From NCBI RefSeq assembly GCF_937934665.1, contig NZ_CALGYW010000071.1:1-12452 (forward strand): a stretch of 12,452 bases of DNA, written 5' to 3'. The notes under the pieces were generated by a model that searched no databases, was not told the DNA's origin, and saw nothing but the letters and a program-made list of their open reading frames with translations. The stretch comes from an uncultured Anaerococcus sp. (lineage in GTDB: Bacteria > Bacillota > Clostridia > Tissierellales > Peptoniphilaceae). The position numbers and the translations under genes were made by a program. Positions 6,965 through 12,452 of the stretch are shown piece after piece; position 1 is the stretch's first letter, and every line of letters begins with the position of its first letter.

Positions 6965-7614
6965 TGAATATAAAGAAACAAATTAAATTGGATTTAATTT
7001 CAATAAAGCCGTATTTTACTCTTAAAAACTTAATTATTTTTTCGGGTATTGCTATTTTTTATATGTTTATAACAAAAAGTCCAAATATCCTTTTAACAAT
7101 GTCCATGTTTATTGCTATGCTTTTCTCGTCTTACCCCTTTCTTGTAGGAGATAATTCTGGGATTGATGGAATTTACAGATTGTTTGCAATTGATAGCAAA
7201 AATGTAGTATTAGCGAGGTATGTCTTAGCCCTTATATTTTACTTGTTTTCTAGCATTTTAGGTTTTATTTACTACCTAGTAGCTGCTAAAATTAGGTCTT
7301 ATCCAATTGATATAGATATATTGATTAATTTTGGGGTAAATTTTCTAATCTTTGCTTTAATTATTTCGTTACAATTTCCCATATATTTTAAATATGGATA
7401 CACAAAGGCAAAAACCTGGGTCATCCTTCCGATATTAATTATAGGAATACTCGGAGGGATCATAGGATATTTTGTAAAAGATATTGATTATGTGATAAAT
7501 TTTCTCCTTCAAAACAAAAATCTTATAACGATATTGACTATAATTTTAATAACAGTAATAATTTTAATTTCAATCAAACTCGCCATAAAATTTTACAAGC
7601 AAAGGGATTTTTAA
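6964..7614 (+). CDS. ABC-2 type transporter permease
   Basis: A 216-residue hydrophobic protein with about six membrane segments. They begin LIIFSGIAIFYMFIT, LLTMSMFIAMLF, YVLALIFYLFSS, LINFGVNFLIFALII, TWVILPILIIGILGG and ITILTIILITVII, and a basic tail ends the protein. This is the usual size and shape of the small ABC-2 permeases next to YtrA/YtrB-type genes. GGGAGG (6953-6958) lies five bases before ATG 6964, which overlaps the ATPase stop as TGATG; the GTG at 6961 is too close to the ribosome site. Unlike the larger permease earlier in the window it has no long soluble loop. Regulation is presumably through the GntR protein two genes upstream. Confidence 0.85.
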   Translation: MNIKKQIKLDLISIKPYFTLKNLIIFSGIAIFYMFITKSPNILLTMSMFIAMLFSSYPFLVGDNSGIDGIYRLFAIDSKNVVLARYVLALIFYLFSSILGFIYYLVAAKIRSYPIDIDILINFGVNFLIFALIISLQFPIYFKYGYTKAKTWVILPILIIGILGGIIGYFVKDIDYVINFLLQNKNLITILTIILITVIILISIKLAIKFYKQRDF

Positions 7615-7676
7615 GATTTGCTCTAAAGTCATAGAGATTTGGAGTTTATGAGATTTCTTATTGCTTTGCTTTTTTT
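7597..7676 (+). terminator. possible terminator of the GntR-ABC operon
   Basis: A seven-T run (7670-7676) follows CTTTGCTT (7664-7671), which can pair with AAGCAAAG (7597-7604) at the very end of the permease gene across about 60 bases. Smaller hairpins (CTCTA/TAGAG at 7621-7636; TCATAGA/TTTATGA at 7629-7651) could form inside that loop as alternatives. The structure is loose, so the main stop may be the next hairpin. Confidence 0.35.
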
Positions 7677-7702
7677 ATGACAGATTAAGATTATACAAAT
7701 AG

Positions 7703-7752
7703 AAAAAAATCGTCCCGACTTTTTTATAAAGTCAGAGGACGATTATTTTTTA
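7703..7752 (-). terminator. bidirectional intrinsic terminator between convergent operons
   Basis: AATCGTCC (7708-7715) pairs with GGACGATT (7737-7744), and an inner arm GACTTT/AAAGTC (7717-7722 with 7728-7733) extends the stem. On the minus strand it ends in a run of seven T (plus-strand A7703-A7709), an excellent terminator for the ddl-murF-pfkB operon. On the plus strand ATTTTTTATTATT follows, so it can also stop the permease transcript. Confidence 0.85.
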
Positions 7753-8685
7753 TTATTCTATTATTTCTATATCAACTAGGGGAAGGATATCAAATATTTC
7801 TTCCCTAGTAGGTAGGTCTAGGACTCTGGCTGTAGCGCTTGCTGCAGCTACTGCTACCATGTAGGATTCGATTGGGTCGTTATCTCTTACGAGAGTTCCG
7901 ACAAAGCCTGCTATCATGGCTTCTCTACAGGCTACTGTGTTTATGATTTCCTTATCATCTTTGACTGAGGTTGAAGCATAGATTCCTTCTCTGGTAAAGA
8001 ACATCGATCCGTCCTCACCGTAGGAGATTATTACATATTTTGCTCCCTTTTTGATAAGGTCTTTACCATAAGGGATGTAGTCCATCTTATCTTCGATCTT
8101 TACATTGTAGATTGCTTCTATATCTTCACCATTAGGCTTTACTAAAAGTGGTCCTCTATCAATCATCTTCATTAGGTACTGGCTTGGTACATCTGCTATG
8201 AAGTGGGCGTTGTTGGCTTTGGCTATTTCTACCATCCTGTAGTAAATATCTGAGTCTTCGCCATTTTCCATTGGTGGTACTGAGCCTCCAAAGATAATGG
8301 TGTCCCCCTCTCTTACTCTAGATAAATAATAAAGGAGTTCTTCGACTTCTTCTGATGTTATAGTTGGGCCTTGGAAGTTGATGACTGTTTCTTTTTTATC
8401 TTCAAATATTTTTATGTTTATCCTGTTAGATGCTTCTATTTCGACAAAGTCTACTAGTATATCTTCCTTTTTTAGCCAATCTTTTATAAAAAGTCCTTGG
8501 TAAGAGCCAAGAAAGCCTGTGGCTGTTGTTGGGATTTTTAGTTGAGAAAGAATCCTTGATACGTTTATGGCCTTACCGCCTGGTAGGGTTCTTTCTGTTT
8601 TGATGTTGTTGTTATAACCTGGGTTTAATTTGTCAACTTCTACAAATAAGTCAACAGATGGGTTTAGGGTTACTGTGTAAATCAT
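7753..8685 (-). CDS. FruK/PfkB-family sugar kinase homologue with a degenerate catalytic motif
   Basis: A 310-residue protein closest in pattern to 1-phosphofructokinase (FruK). It opens MIYTVTLNPSVD and keeps GGKAIN (36-41), RIN-KI, INFQGPTI, a GS-P motif, KPN (183-185), and SYGEDGS. FruK adds phosphate from ATP to fructose 1-phosphate. However, the near-universal G-A/S-G-D motif carrying the catalytic Asp reads A252-C-R-E255 inside otherwise normal NTV----AMIAGF. The frame is intact, so the gene seems maintained; it may be a pseudokinase or a kinase with altered chemistry. I chose ATG 8685 because AGAGG lies five bases before it and FruK proteins begin there; an ATG at 8700 overlapping the murF stop lacks a ribosome site. 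It is last in the operon with ddl and murF. Confidence 0.85.
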   Translation of the reverse strand: MIYTVTLNPSVDLFVEVDKLNPGYNNNIKTERTLPGGKAINVSRILSQLKIPTTATGFLGSYQGLFIKDWLKKEDILVDFVEIEASNRINIKIFEDKKETVINFQGPTITSEEVEELLYYLSRVREGDTIIFGGSVPPMENGEDSDIYYRMVEIAKANNAHFIADVPSQYLMKMIDRGPLLVKPNGEDIEAIYNVKIEDKMDYIPYGKDLIKKGAKYVIISYGEDGSMFFTREGIYASTSVKDDKEIINTVACREAMIAGFVGTLVRDNDPIESYMVAVAAASATARVLDLPTREEIFDILPLVDIEIIE

Positions 8686-8696
8686 TGATACCTCTT

Positions 8697-10076
8697 TCAT
8701 ATATTAAAGTACTTAATGGATTCTATTATTTCATCCATATGCATGCCGTGGCTGCCTTTGACAAAAATAAGGCTAGCGCCAATTACGAGAGATTTTAGTT
8801 TTTCGATTAATTCGTCTTTATGGTCAAAATAAAGGGACCTTTTAGGGGAGAAATGTTCGAGACTTGCCTCATACATCTCTTTGGCAAGAGGACCATAAAA
8901 TAGGCAATAATCTATTTCTTTGTTATCAATTTTAGATCCAACCTCGTAGTGAAGTTCTTTTTCATTATCCCCAAGCTCTAGCATATCAGCTAGACAAACA
9001 ATCTTTCTCTTATAGCCTTCGAGCATGTAAGCAGTTTCTAGACCTGCAAGAAGGGATTGGGGATTTGACTTGTAGGAATCATCTAAAACGTCAAAGCCAT
9101 CACATTCTAAAAGTTCTGTCCTATTTTGACTTGATTTTACCTTACTGAAGCCTTCGTCTATGGTTTTTTTATCAAGACCTAACATTTCGCTTATCATTAC
9201 TACGGCTGCTGCGTTATAGATATTGTGCTCTCCCATAAGAGGCACTTCATAAATTTCATCGCCGTGGGAGAAGCGAATCTTAGAAGATGGTGATTTTTCA
9301 AACTTTATCTTAAAGTCTGCCCCATCTTTTGTTCCGAAGGTTAGGACTTTTTGCCTTATATCATAGGATGGGATTTCTTCATTCATGGTAGGGTCATCTA
9401 GGTTATAGATAAAGGTGCCACTATCAGTCATACCTTCTAGGATTTCAAGTTTGGCCTTTAATATCCCTGACCTTGATTTTAGGTTGTGGAGGTGACTGTC
9501 ACCAATATTTGTAATCATGGCTATATCTGGCCTTACCATAGGGCTTGTTAGGGCTATATCTCCAAAATTATCTGTGCCTAGCTCTATTATCGCAACTTCA
9601 GTGTCAGGATCAAGGGCTAGGACAGTTTTTGGAACGCCAATTTCGTTATTTAGGTTGCCCATAGTTTTTTGGGTCTTATATTTTTCTGAAAGTATCTTAT
9701 ATAAAAGGTCTTTGGTGGTAGTCTTGCCGTTTGAACCTGTGATAGCTACTACCTTGCAAGGTAACTCTCTCCTGTAGGCTGCTGCAAGGTCCTGGAGGGC
9801 CTTTTTTGTATCAGCTACCCTTACATAAGGGATGCTTACAGTTTTGTTTATTTTTTCTGGATTATCTATAAGGAAGGCCTTGGCGCCTTTTTCTTCACAT
9901 TCCTTGATAAAAATCCTTCCATCAAAGACTTCTCCAACTAGGGGTATATATAATTCACCTGGGTCTATTGTTCTGGAATCAGTTGATATACCCTCAATTT
10001 TTGTATCGGCATATTTCTCATCAGAGATTTCACCGTCAATCATTTTGGCAATTTCGCCTAAAGTTTTTTTAATCAT
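8697..10076 (-). CDS. murF: UDP-MurNAc-tripeptide--D-alanyl-D-alanine ligase
   Basis: A 459-residue cytoplasmic Mur ligase that adds D-Ala-D-Ala to the UDP-MurNAc tripeptide, completing the pentapeptide precursor of peptidoglycan. The N-terminal domain has STDSR (31-35), the UDP-binding type seen in MurE/MurF. The central ATPase has P-loop GSNGKTTTK (114-122), NLNNEIGVP, ELGTDNFGDI and HNIYNAAA. The C-terminal domain has DDSYKSNPQS (332-341), LADMLELG and VKGSHGMHMDEI, in the order expected for MurF. The usual YNANP reads YKSNP here. The start overlaps the end of ddl by eight bases, with GGAGAGG upstream, so the ligase that makes D-Ala-D-Ala and the one that uses it are translationally coupled. 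Confidence 0.96.
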   Translation of the reverse strand: MIKKTLGEIAKMIDGEISDEKYADTKIEGISTDSRTIDPGELYIPLVGEVFDGRIFIKECEEKGAKAFLIDNPEKINKTVSIPYVRVADTKKALQDLAAAYRRELPCKVVAITGSNGKTTTKDLLYKILSEKYKTQKTMGNLNNEIGVPKTVLALDPDTEVAIIELGTDNFGDIALTSPMVRPDIAMITNIGDSHLHNLKSRSGILKAKLEILEGMTDSGTFIYNLDDPTMNEEIPSYDIRQKVLTFGTKDGADFKIKFEKSPSSKIRFSHGDEIYEVPLMGEHNIYNAAAVVMISEMLGLDKKTIDEGFSKVKSSQNRTELLECDGFDVLDDSYKSNPQSLLAGLETAYMLEGYKRKIVCLADMLELGDNEKELHYEVGSKIDNKEIDYCLFYGPLAKEMYEASLEHFSPKRSLYFDHKDELIEKLKSLVIGASLIFVKGSHGMHMDEIIESIKYFNI

Positions 10077-11112
10077 TCATACCTCTCCTAAAGCCGTCTT
10101 CTATTAGTATATCTAAGATTGCTGAAAAATCTATATCGTATAGGTCCATAGCCATTTTAGCAAAAAATGAAGATGGGGTAAAGCCTGGGAAGGTGTTTAT
10201 TTCATTTATATAGAAGTTTTTATCTTTTCCATAAAAGATATCAACTCTGGCAAAACCTTCACAACCGCAAGCTTTGTAGCAGGCTCTAGCAAAGTCTTTG
10301 GCTTTTTCTCTATCATCATTATCCATCTTGTAAGGAAGCTCTGCCCTGGTTGATTTTGTAAAATACTTGGCATCCCAGTCTAAAAACACGTGGTCAGTTA
10401 TATAGGCTGCAGGATCAGAAACATCTATATTATCAGAATCTCCAAGGACAGCAAGCTCTATTTCTTGCCCTTCGATTAATTCTTCTACTAGAAGTTTTCT
10501 ATCATATTTAAGAGCTTGTTGACCTGCTTTTTTAAATTCTTCCTTACTTTCTACTCTCGAAACACCTACAGAAGAACCGTTAGCAGATGGTTTTACTATA
10601 AGGGGTAGACCTATATAGGAAATGCACTCATCTATAAAATCATCATCAAAGTCTTCTTTATAAGTATACTTATACTTGGCTTGCTTAAGTTTTGATTTCT
10701 CAAAAATATCATTACTTGTGACCTTATCCATGCAAATGGCAGATGAAAGTAGGCCGTTGCCAATATAGTTAAGGCCTGTAGCGTCTAAAAAACCCTGGAT
10801 GGTGCCATCCTCTCCGTAGGTACCATGGATAACTGGAAGAATTATTGTAGATTCCAAATCTTCTTTAGATATCTCTAAGAGAAAGTTAGCTATTGACTCT
10901 TGCTTAGATATCTCGATATTTTTTACTAGAGAAAATTCGCAAGCTGGGTCGTAGTCGGTAAAGGTAGGTGAAAATTTTCCTTCCTTATCTATATATATAA
11001 TTTTTTTTTGGTATTTTTCCTTATTTAAATTTTTAACTATGTTAAGGCCACTTCTAAGAGCTATATCATGCTCACTAGAAGGCCCACCGCATAAGATGTA
11101 TACAGTCTTCAT
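10069..11112 (-). CDS. ddl: D-alanine--D-alanine ligase
   Basis: A 347-residue ATP-grasp enzyme of the cytoplasm that joins two D-alanines for the end of the peptidoglycan stem peptide. Motifs in order: GGPSSEH (9-15), HGTYGEDG (96-103), YIGNG then SAICMDK, the ATP-binding VKPSANGSSVGVS with K174, the specificity loop WDAKY with Y250, and the Mg/substrate site EINTFPGFTPSS (304-315). A tyrosine at 250, where the D-Ala-D-lactate ligases differ, points to a normal D-Ala-D-Ala product; this is a family-based inference. It is first in the minus-strand operon ddl-murF-fruK-like, behind a recognisable promoter at 11144-11172. The ribosome site is only a modest AGAGAG. Confidence 0.96.
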   Translation of the reverse strand: MKTVYILCGGPSSEHDIALRSGLNIVKNLNKEKYQKKIIYIDKEGKFSPTFTDYDPACEFSLVKNIEISKQESIANFLLEISKEDLESTIILPVIHGTYGEDGTIQGFLDATGLNYIGNGLLSSAICMDKVTSNDIFEKSKLKQAKYKYTYKEDFDDDFIDECISYIGLPLIVKPSANGSSVGVSRVESKEEFKKAGQQALKYDRKLLVEELIEGQEIELAVLGDSDNIDVSDPAAYITDHVFLDWDAKYFTKSTRAELPYKMDNDDREKAKDFARACYKACGCEGFARVDIFYGKDKNFYINEINTFPGFTPSSFFAKMAMDLYDIDFSAILDILIEDGFRRGMND

Positions 11113-11143
11113 TGGATCTCTCTTTCTTTATAAGCTTAAATAA

Positions 11144-11172
11144 ATTTTACTACATATGAAAAATATGGGCAA
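11144..11172 (-). promoter_or_regulatory. putative promoter of the ddl-murF operon
   Basis: Read on the minus strand, TTGCCC (11172-11167) and TAAAAT (11149-11144) are 17 bases apart: four and five matches of six to the sigma-A consensus. The start of transcription would fall near 11137, leaving a leader of about 25 bases before the ddl ATG. Confidence 0.55.
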
Positions 11173-11339
11173 ATATATTGGCATTTTTAGGACTTGCTTT
11201 TAGCCTTTTAATAAAAAAGAAAGTAGAAAATAAAAAAATATCCCCTAATAAGTTACAAAATAATAATTATTTGTAACAAAAATATGCTGGTATTGGCAAG
11301 GATAAATTTGAAAAAACTCTCCGAATTATAAAGAAATAG
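11160..11339 (+). other. possible decayed small membrane-protein frame
   Basis: One frame from 11160 reads a hydrophobic stretch (WANILAFLGLAFSLLIKKK) and a basic, Asn-rich tail to TAA at 11274. The same frame then stays open to TAG at 11337 (YAGIGKDKFEKTLRIIKK). It has no ATG and no ribosome site, and it crosses the ddl promoter in antisense. It could be a gene remnant or chance; I do not call it a gene. Confidence 0.15.
11252..11277. repeat. inverted repeat GTTACAAA-N10-TTTGTAAC
   Basis: Eight-base perfect arms (11252-11259 and 11270-11277) flank a ten-base AT loop. No T tract follows the hairpin, so an operator is more likely than a terminator. The arm TTTGTAAC recurs at 11490-11497 in the upstream region of the secreted hydrolase. 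Confidence 0.5.
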
Positions 11340-11399
11340 GAGCTTAATTAATAAATAATCACCTAGGAAAAGGCTTATATTCAATCATTTGATAGAATC

Positions 11400-11416
11400 T
11401 GTAAACATTTTGTAAG
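11400..11416 (+). promoter_or_regulatory. WalR-like box 1 (TGTAAA-N5-TGTAAG)
   Basis: Two hexamers 11 bases apart fit the WalR (YycF) consensus TGTWAH-N5-TGTWAH except for the final G. The box lies 144 bases before the start of a cell-wall hydrolase gene, the typical WalKR target class. The WalKR genes themselves are not in the window. Confidence 0.4.
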
Positions 11417-11427
11417 AAATCACAAAA

Positions 11428-11444
11428 TCTACATAATTTCTACA
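11428..11444 (-). promoter_or_regulatory. WalR-like box 2, opposite strand (TGTAGA-N5-TGTAGA)
   Basis: On the plus strand this is an exact TCTACA-N5-TCTACA repeat; on the minus strand each TGTAGA differs from TGTWAH at one base. It has the same 11-base period as its neighbours but faces ddl. A weaker candidate than the others. Confidence 0.3.
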
Positions 11445-11480
11445 CAATTAAAATATATACTATAAAGCGTGATAAGCAAT

Positions 11481-11497
11481 TGTTATCAATTTGTAAC
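11481..11497 (+). promoter_or_regulatory. WalR-like box 3 (TGTTAT-N5-TGTAAC), full match
   Basis: Both hexamers match TGTWAH exactly with the required five-base gap. The box ends 13 bases before a possible -10 TATAAC (11511-11516) that lacks a good -35 at normal spacing, as expected for an activated promoter. The assignment rests on the consensus known from other Firmicutes. Confidence 0.5.
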
Positions 11498-11560
11498 TAT
11501 TATTACAGATTATAACAGAAATTTAAAAATAATTAGTTTATATAGATATAAGGAGTAAAA

Positions 11561-12427
11561 ATGAAATTTTTAAGAAAATATGCTCTAGCAGCAGCCCTAG
11601 TTATACCTTCGGCTTTTGCCTTTGGAGCAAACAAGGCAGACGCAGCAAGTGCAGTAATCAATAAAGATATGGCAAACGGAGTAAATGTTAGAAGTGAAGC
11701 CAAGCTTGGAGATAACATTATCGGCCTAATTGATGATGCTGACAAGGATTATGAAATAAAGGATAAAAAAGAAGGTTGGTTTTTAATCGACTTTGAAGGC
11801 AAGGACGCTTATGTCTCAGCTGAACTTTTCCACCTGCTAAATGAAACAGAAGTAGTATCAGCTACAAACTTTAGAAAAGAAGCTAACCTAGATTCAGAAG
11901 TAATCGAAGTTTTAGAAAAAGGCACAAAGGTAGAATCTGTGGAACTAGCAGAAAATGGCTTTGTAAAGGTAAAAGTAGATGGCGAAGAAGGTTATATCTA
12001 CAACAACCTCCTAAAAACATTTAGGGTTAGAAACGAAAAAAATGCTGTAGCTAACCAAGCAAATCAAGCTAAGCAAACAAATCAAGCTCCAGCACAAAAT
12101 ACACAAAGAGTACAAAACCCACAACCAGCACAAAACCCACAACCAGTTCAAAATCAGCAACAAGCCCCAGCTCAAAATAATAATCAATCCTACCAAGGTT
12201 CATCTAACTGGGCTAAAGAATGGATAGCTCAAAGAGAATCAGGCGGTTCTTATTCTGCTTACAATCCAAACGGTGGCTACTATGGTAGATACCAATTAAA
12301 CCCATCACTTGTACCTTATGGTGCAAGCCCAGCCCAACAAGAAGCTGCAGCAGATAACTATGTAGCTCAAAGATATGGCTCATGGGAAAATGCCCAAGCT
12401 TTCTGGCAAAGAAATGGTTGGTATTAA
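11561..12427 (+). CDS. secreted SH3-domain protein with Apf-type lysozyme-like C-terminal domain
   Basis: A 288-residue exported protein. Residues 1-28 are a signal peptide (basic start, hydrophobic core, ADA/AS cleavage site). Two bacterial SH3-like domains follow, about 33-92 (NVRSEAKLGDNIIG start) and 94-153 (NFRKEANLDSEVIE), which usually bind the cell wall. Residues about 161-213 are a Q/N/P-rich linker. Residues 214-288 match the C-terminal domain of lactobacillar aggregation-promoting factors and related transglycosylase-like proteins: AKEWIAQRESGGSY with candidate catalytic E226, GRYQL, then ADNYVAQRYGSW and a closing FWQRNGWY. Peptidoglycan cleavage or wall binding is the expected role. 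AAGGAG lies five bases before the ATG. WalR-like boxes upstream suggest control with cell-wall metabolism. Confidence 0.92.
   Translation: MKFLRKYALAAALVIPSAFAFGANKADAASAVINKDMANGVNVRSEAKLGDNIIGLIDDADKDYEIKDKKEGWFLIDFEGKDAYVSAELFHLLNETEVVSATNFRKEANLDSEVIEVLEKGTKVESVELAENGFVKVKVDGEEGYIYNNLLKTFRVRNEKNAVANQANQAKQTNQAPAQNTQRVQNPQPAQNPQPVQNQQQAPAQNNNQSYQGSSNWAKEWIAQRESGGSYSAYNPNGGYYGRYQLNPSLVPYGASPAQQEAAADNYVAQRYGSWENAQAFWQRNGWY
12041..12199 (+). repeat. Q/N/P-rich linker with an 18-base tandem duplication
   Basis: The linker of the secreted SH3/Apf-like protein is low-complexity (Gln, Asn, Pro, Ala). Within it ACAAAACCCACAACCAG occurs twice, identical over 17 bases at an 18-base period (12112-12128 and 12130-12146), adding QNPQPA-type units. 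Such tracts often vary in length between strains. Confidence 0.7.
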
Positions 12428-12452
12428 TAAAATAATCTTATATAAAAATCAA

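Larger units (their letters stand above)
11113..11560. other. divergent intergenic control region between ddl and the secreted hydrolase
   Basis: These 448 AT-rich bases contain no intact gene that I can support. They hold a minus-strand promoter for ddl, an inverted repeat GTTACAAA-N10-TTTGTAAC (11252-11277), traces of a possible decayed small frame (11160-11339), three pairs of TGTAA-like hexamers at 11-base spacing (11400-11497), and a near-palindrome GATAAGCAATTGTTATC (11471-11487). The ribosome site AAGGAG (11550-11555) serves the next gene. Confidence 0.7.

Noticed and set aside
8686..8700. ATG at 8700 (ATGA overlap with murF) as start of the FruK-like gene
   Set aside because: It has no ribosome site, while ATG 8685 has AGAGG at ideal spacing and FruK proteins begin MIYTVTLNP.
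9517..10107. Plus-strand frames opposite the 5' half of murF and the ddl/murF junction
   Set aside because: murF and ddl are well supported by complete motif sets; the antisense frames have Ser/Ile-rich composition, no ribosome sites and no recognisable motifs.
11471..11487. lac-operator-like near-palindrome GATAAGCAATTGTTATC
   Set aside because: One unpaired base breaks the symmetry, no LacI-type regulator or sugar gene is nearby, and such AT-rich palindromes arise easily by chance; noted only as part of the control region.
12011..12196. Minus-strand hydrophobic frame rich in Leu, Trp and Cys
   Set aside because: It is the complement of the Gln/Asn/Pro-rich linker (CAA and CCA repeats read as TTG and TGG).
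1..12452. CRISPR arrays, tRNA or rRNA genes, insertion sequences, attachment sites
   Set aside because: I saw no regularly spaced repeats with spacers, no tRNA-like cloverleaf ending, no transposase or integrase coding sequence and no terminal inverted repeats flanking a gene.

Overview
The window reads as AT-rich DNA from an anaerobic low-GC Firmicute. Codon use, strong AGGAG-type ribosome sites, tightly overlapping genes and the gene repertoire suggest a Peptoniphilaceae/Tissierellia relative such as Anaerococcus; this is an inference from style, not from a database match. The window is cut inside a gene at its left edge.

Layout. (1) 1-4241, plus strand, one tight run: the end of a GntR/YtrA-type regulator, an ABC ATPase, a large ABC-2 permease, dCMP deaminase, a Cof-type HAD phosphatase and uridine phosphorylase. 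Most junctions are ATGA or short overlaps. (2) 4242-5751, a degraded stretch: a small secreted-protein gene broken by a frameshift, a strong hairpin terminator, then the 3' third of a type I pullulanase with no start codon and no catalytic residues. The small protein and the pullulanase tail share a homologous helical module. (3) 5701-7614, a second, separately promoted YtrA-type GntR / ABC ATPase / ABC-2 permease operon, with repeated operator-like elements on its promoter. (4) 7615-7752, terminators between convergent operons. (5) 7753-11112, minus strand: ddl, murF and a FruK/PfkB-family gene, overlapping or nearly so. (6) 11113-11560, a divergent control region with paired TGTWAH-like hexamers. 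(7) 11561-12427, plus strand, a secreted protein with two SH3-like domains, a Q/N/P-rich linker and an Apf-type lysozyme-like domain.

How the parts fit. The two GntR-ABC modules look like self-regulating exporter or stress-responsive transporter cassettes. The deaminase, HAD and uridine phosphorylase form a plausible route from dCMP via dUMP and deoxyuridine to uracil. ddl and murF make D-Ala-D-Ala and add it to the UDP-MurNAc tripeptide, and the divergent secreted hydrolase acts on the finished wall, so the shared control region with WalR-like boxes is coherent.

The most unusual signal is the FruK-like gene coupled to murF. Its fold motifs are kept, but the near-invariant GAGD catalytic motif reads ACRE. 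It could be a pseudokinase or an enzyme of altered chemistry inside a cell-wall operon.
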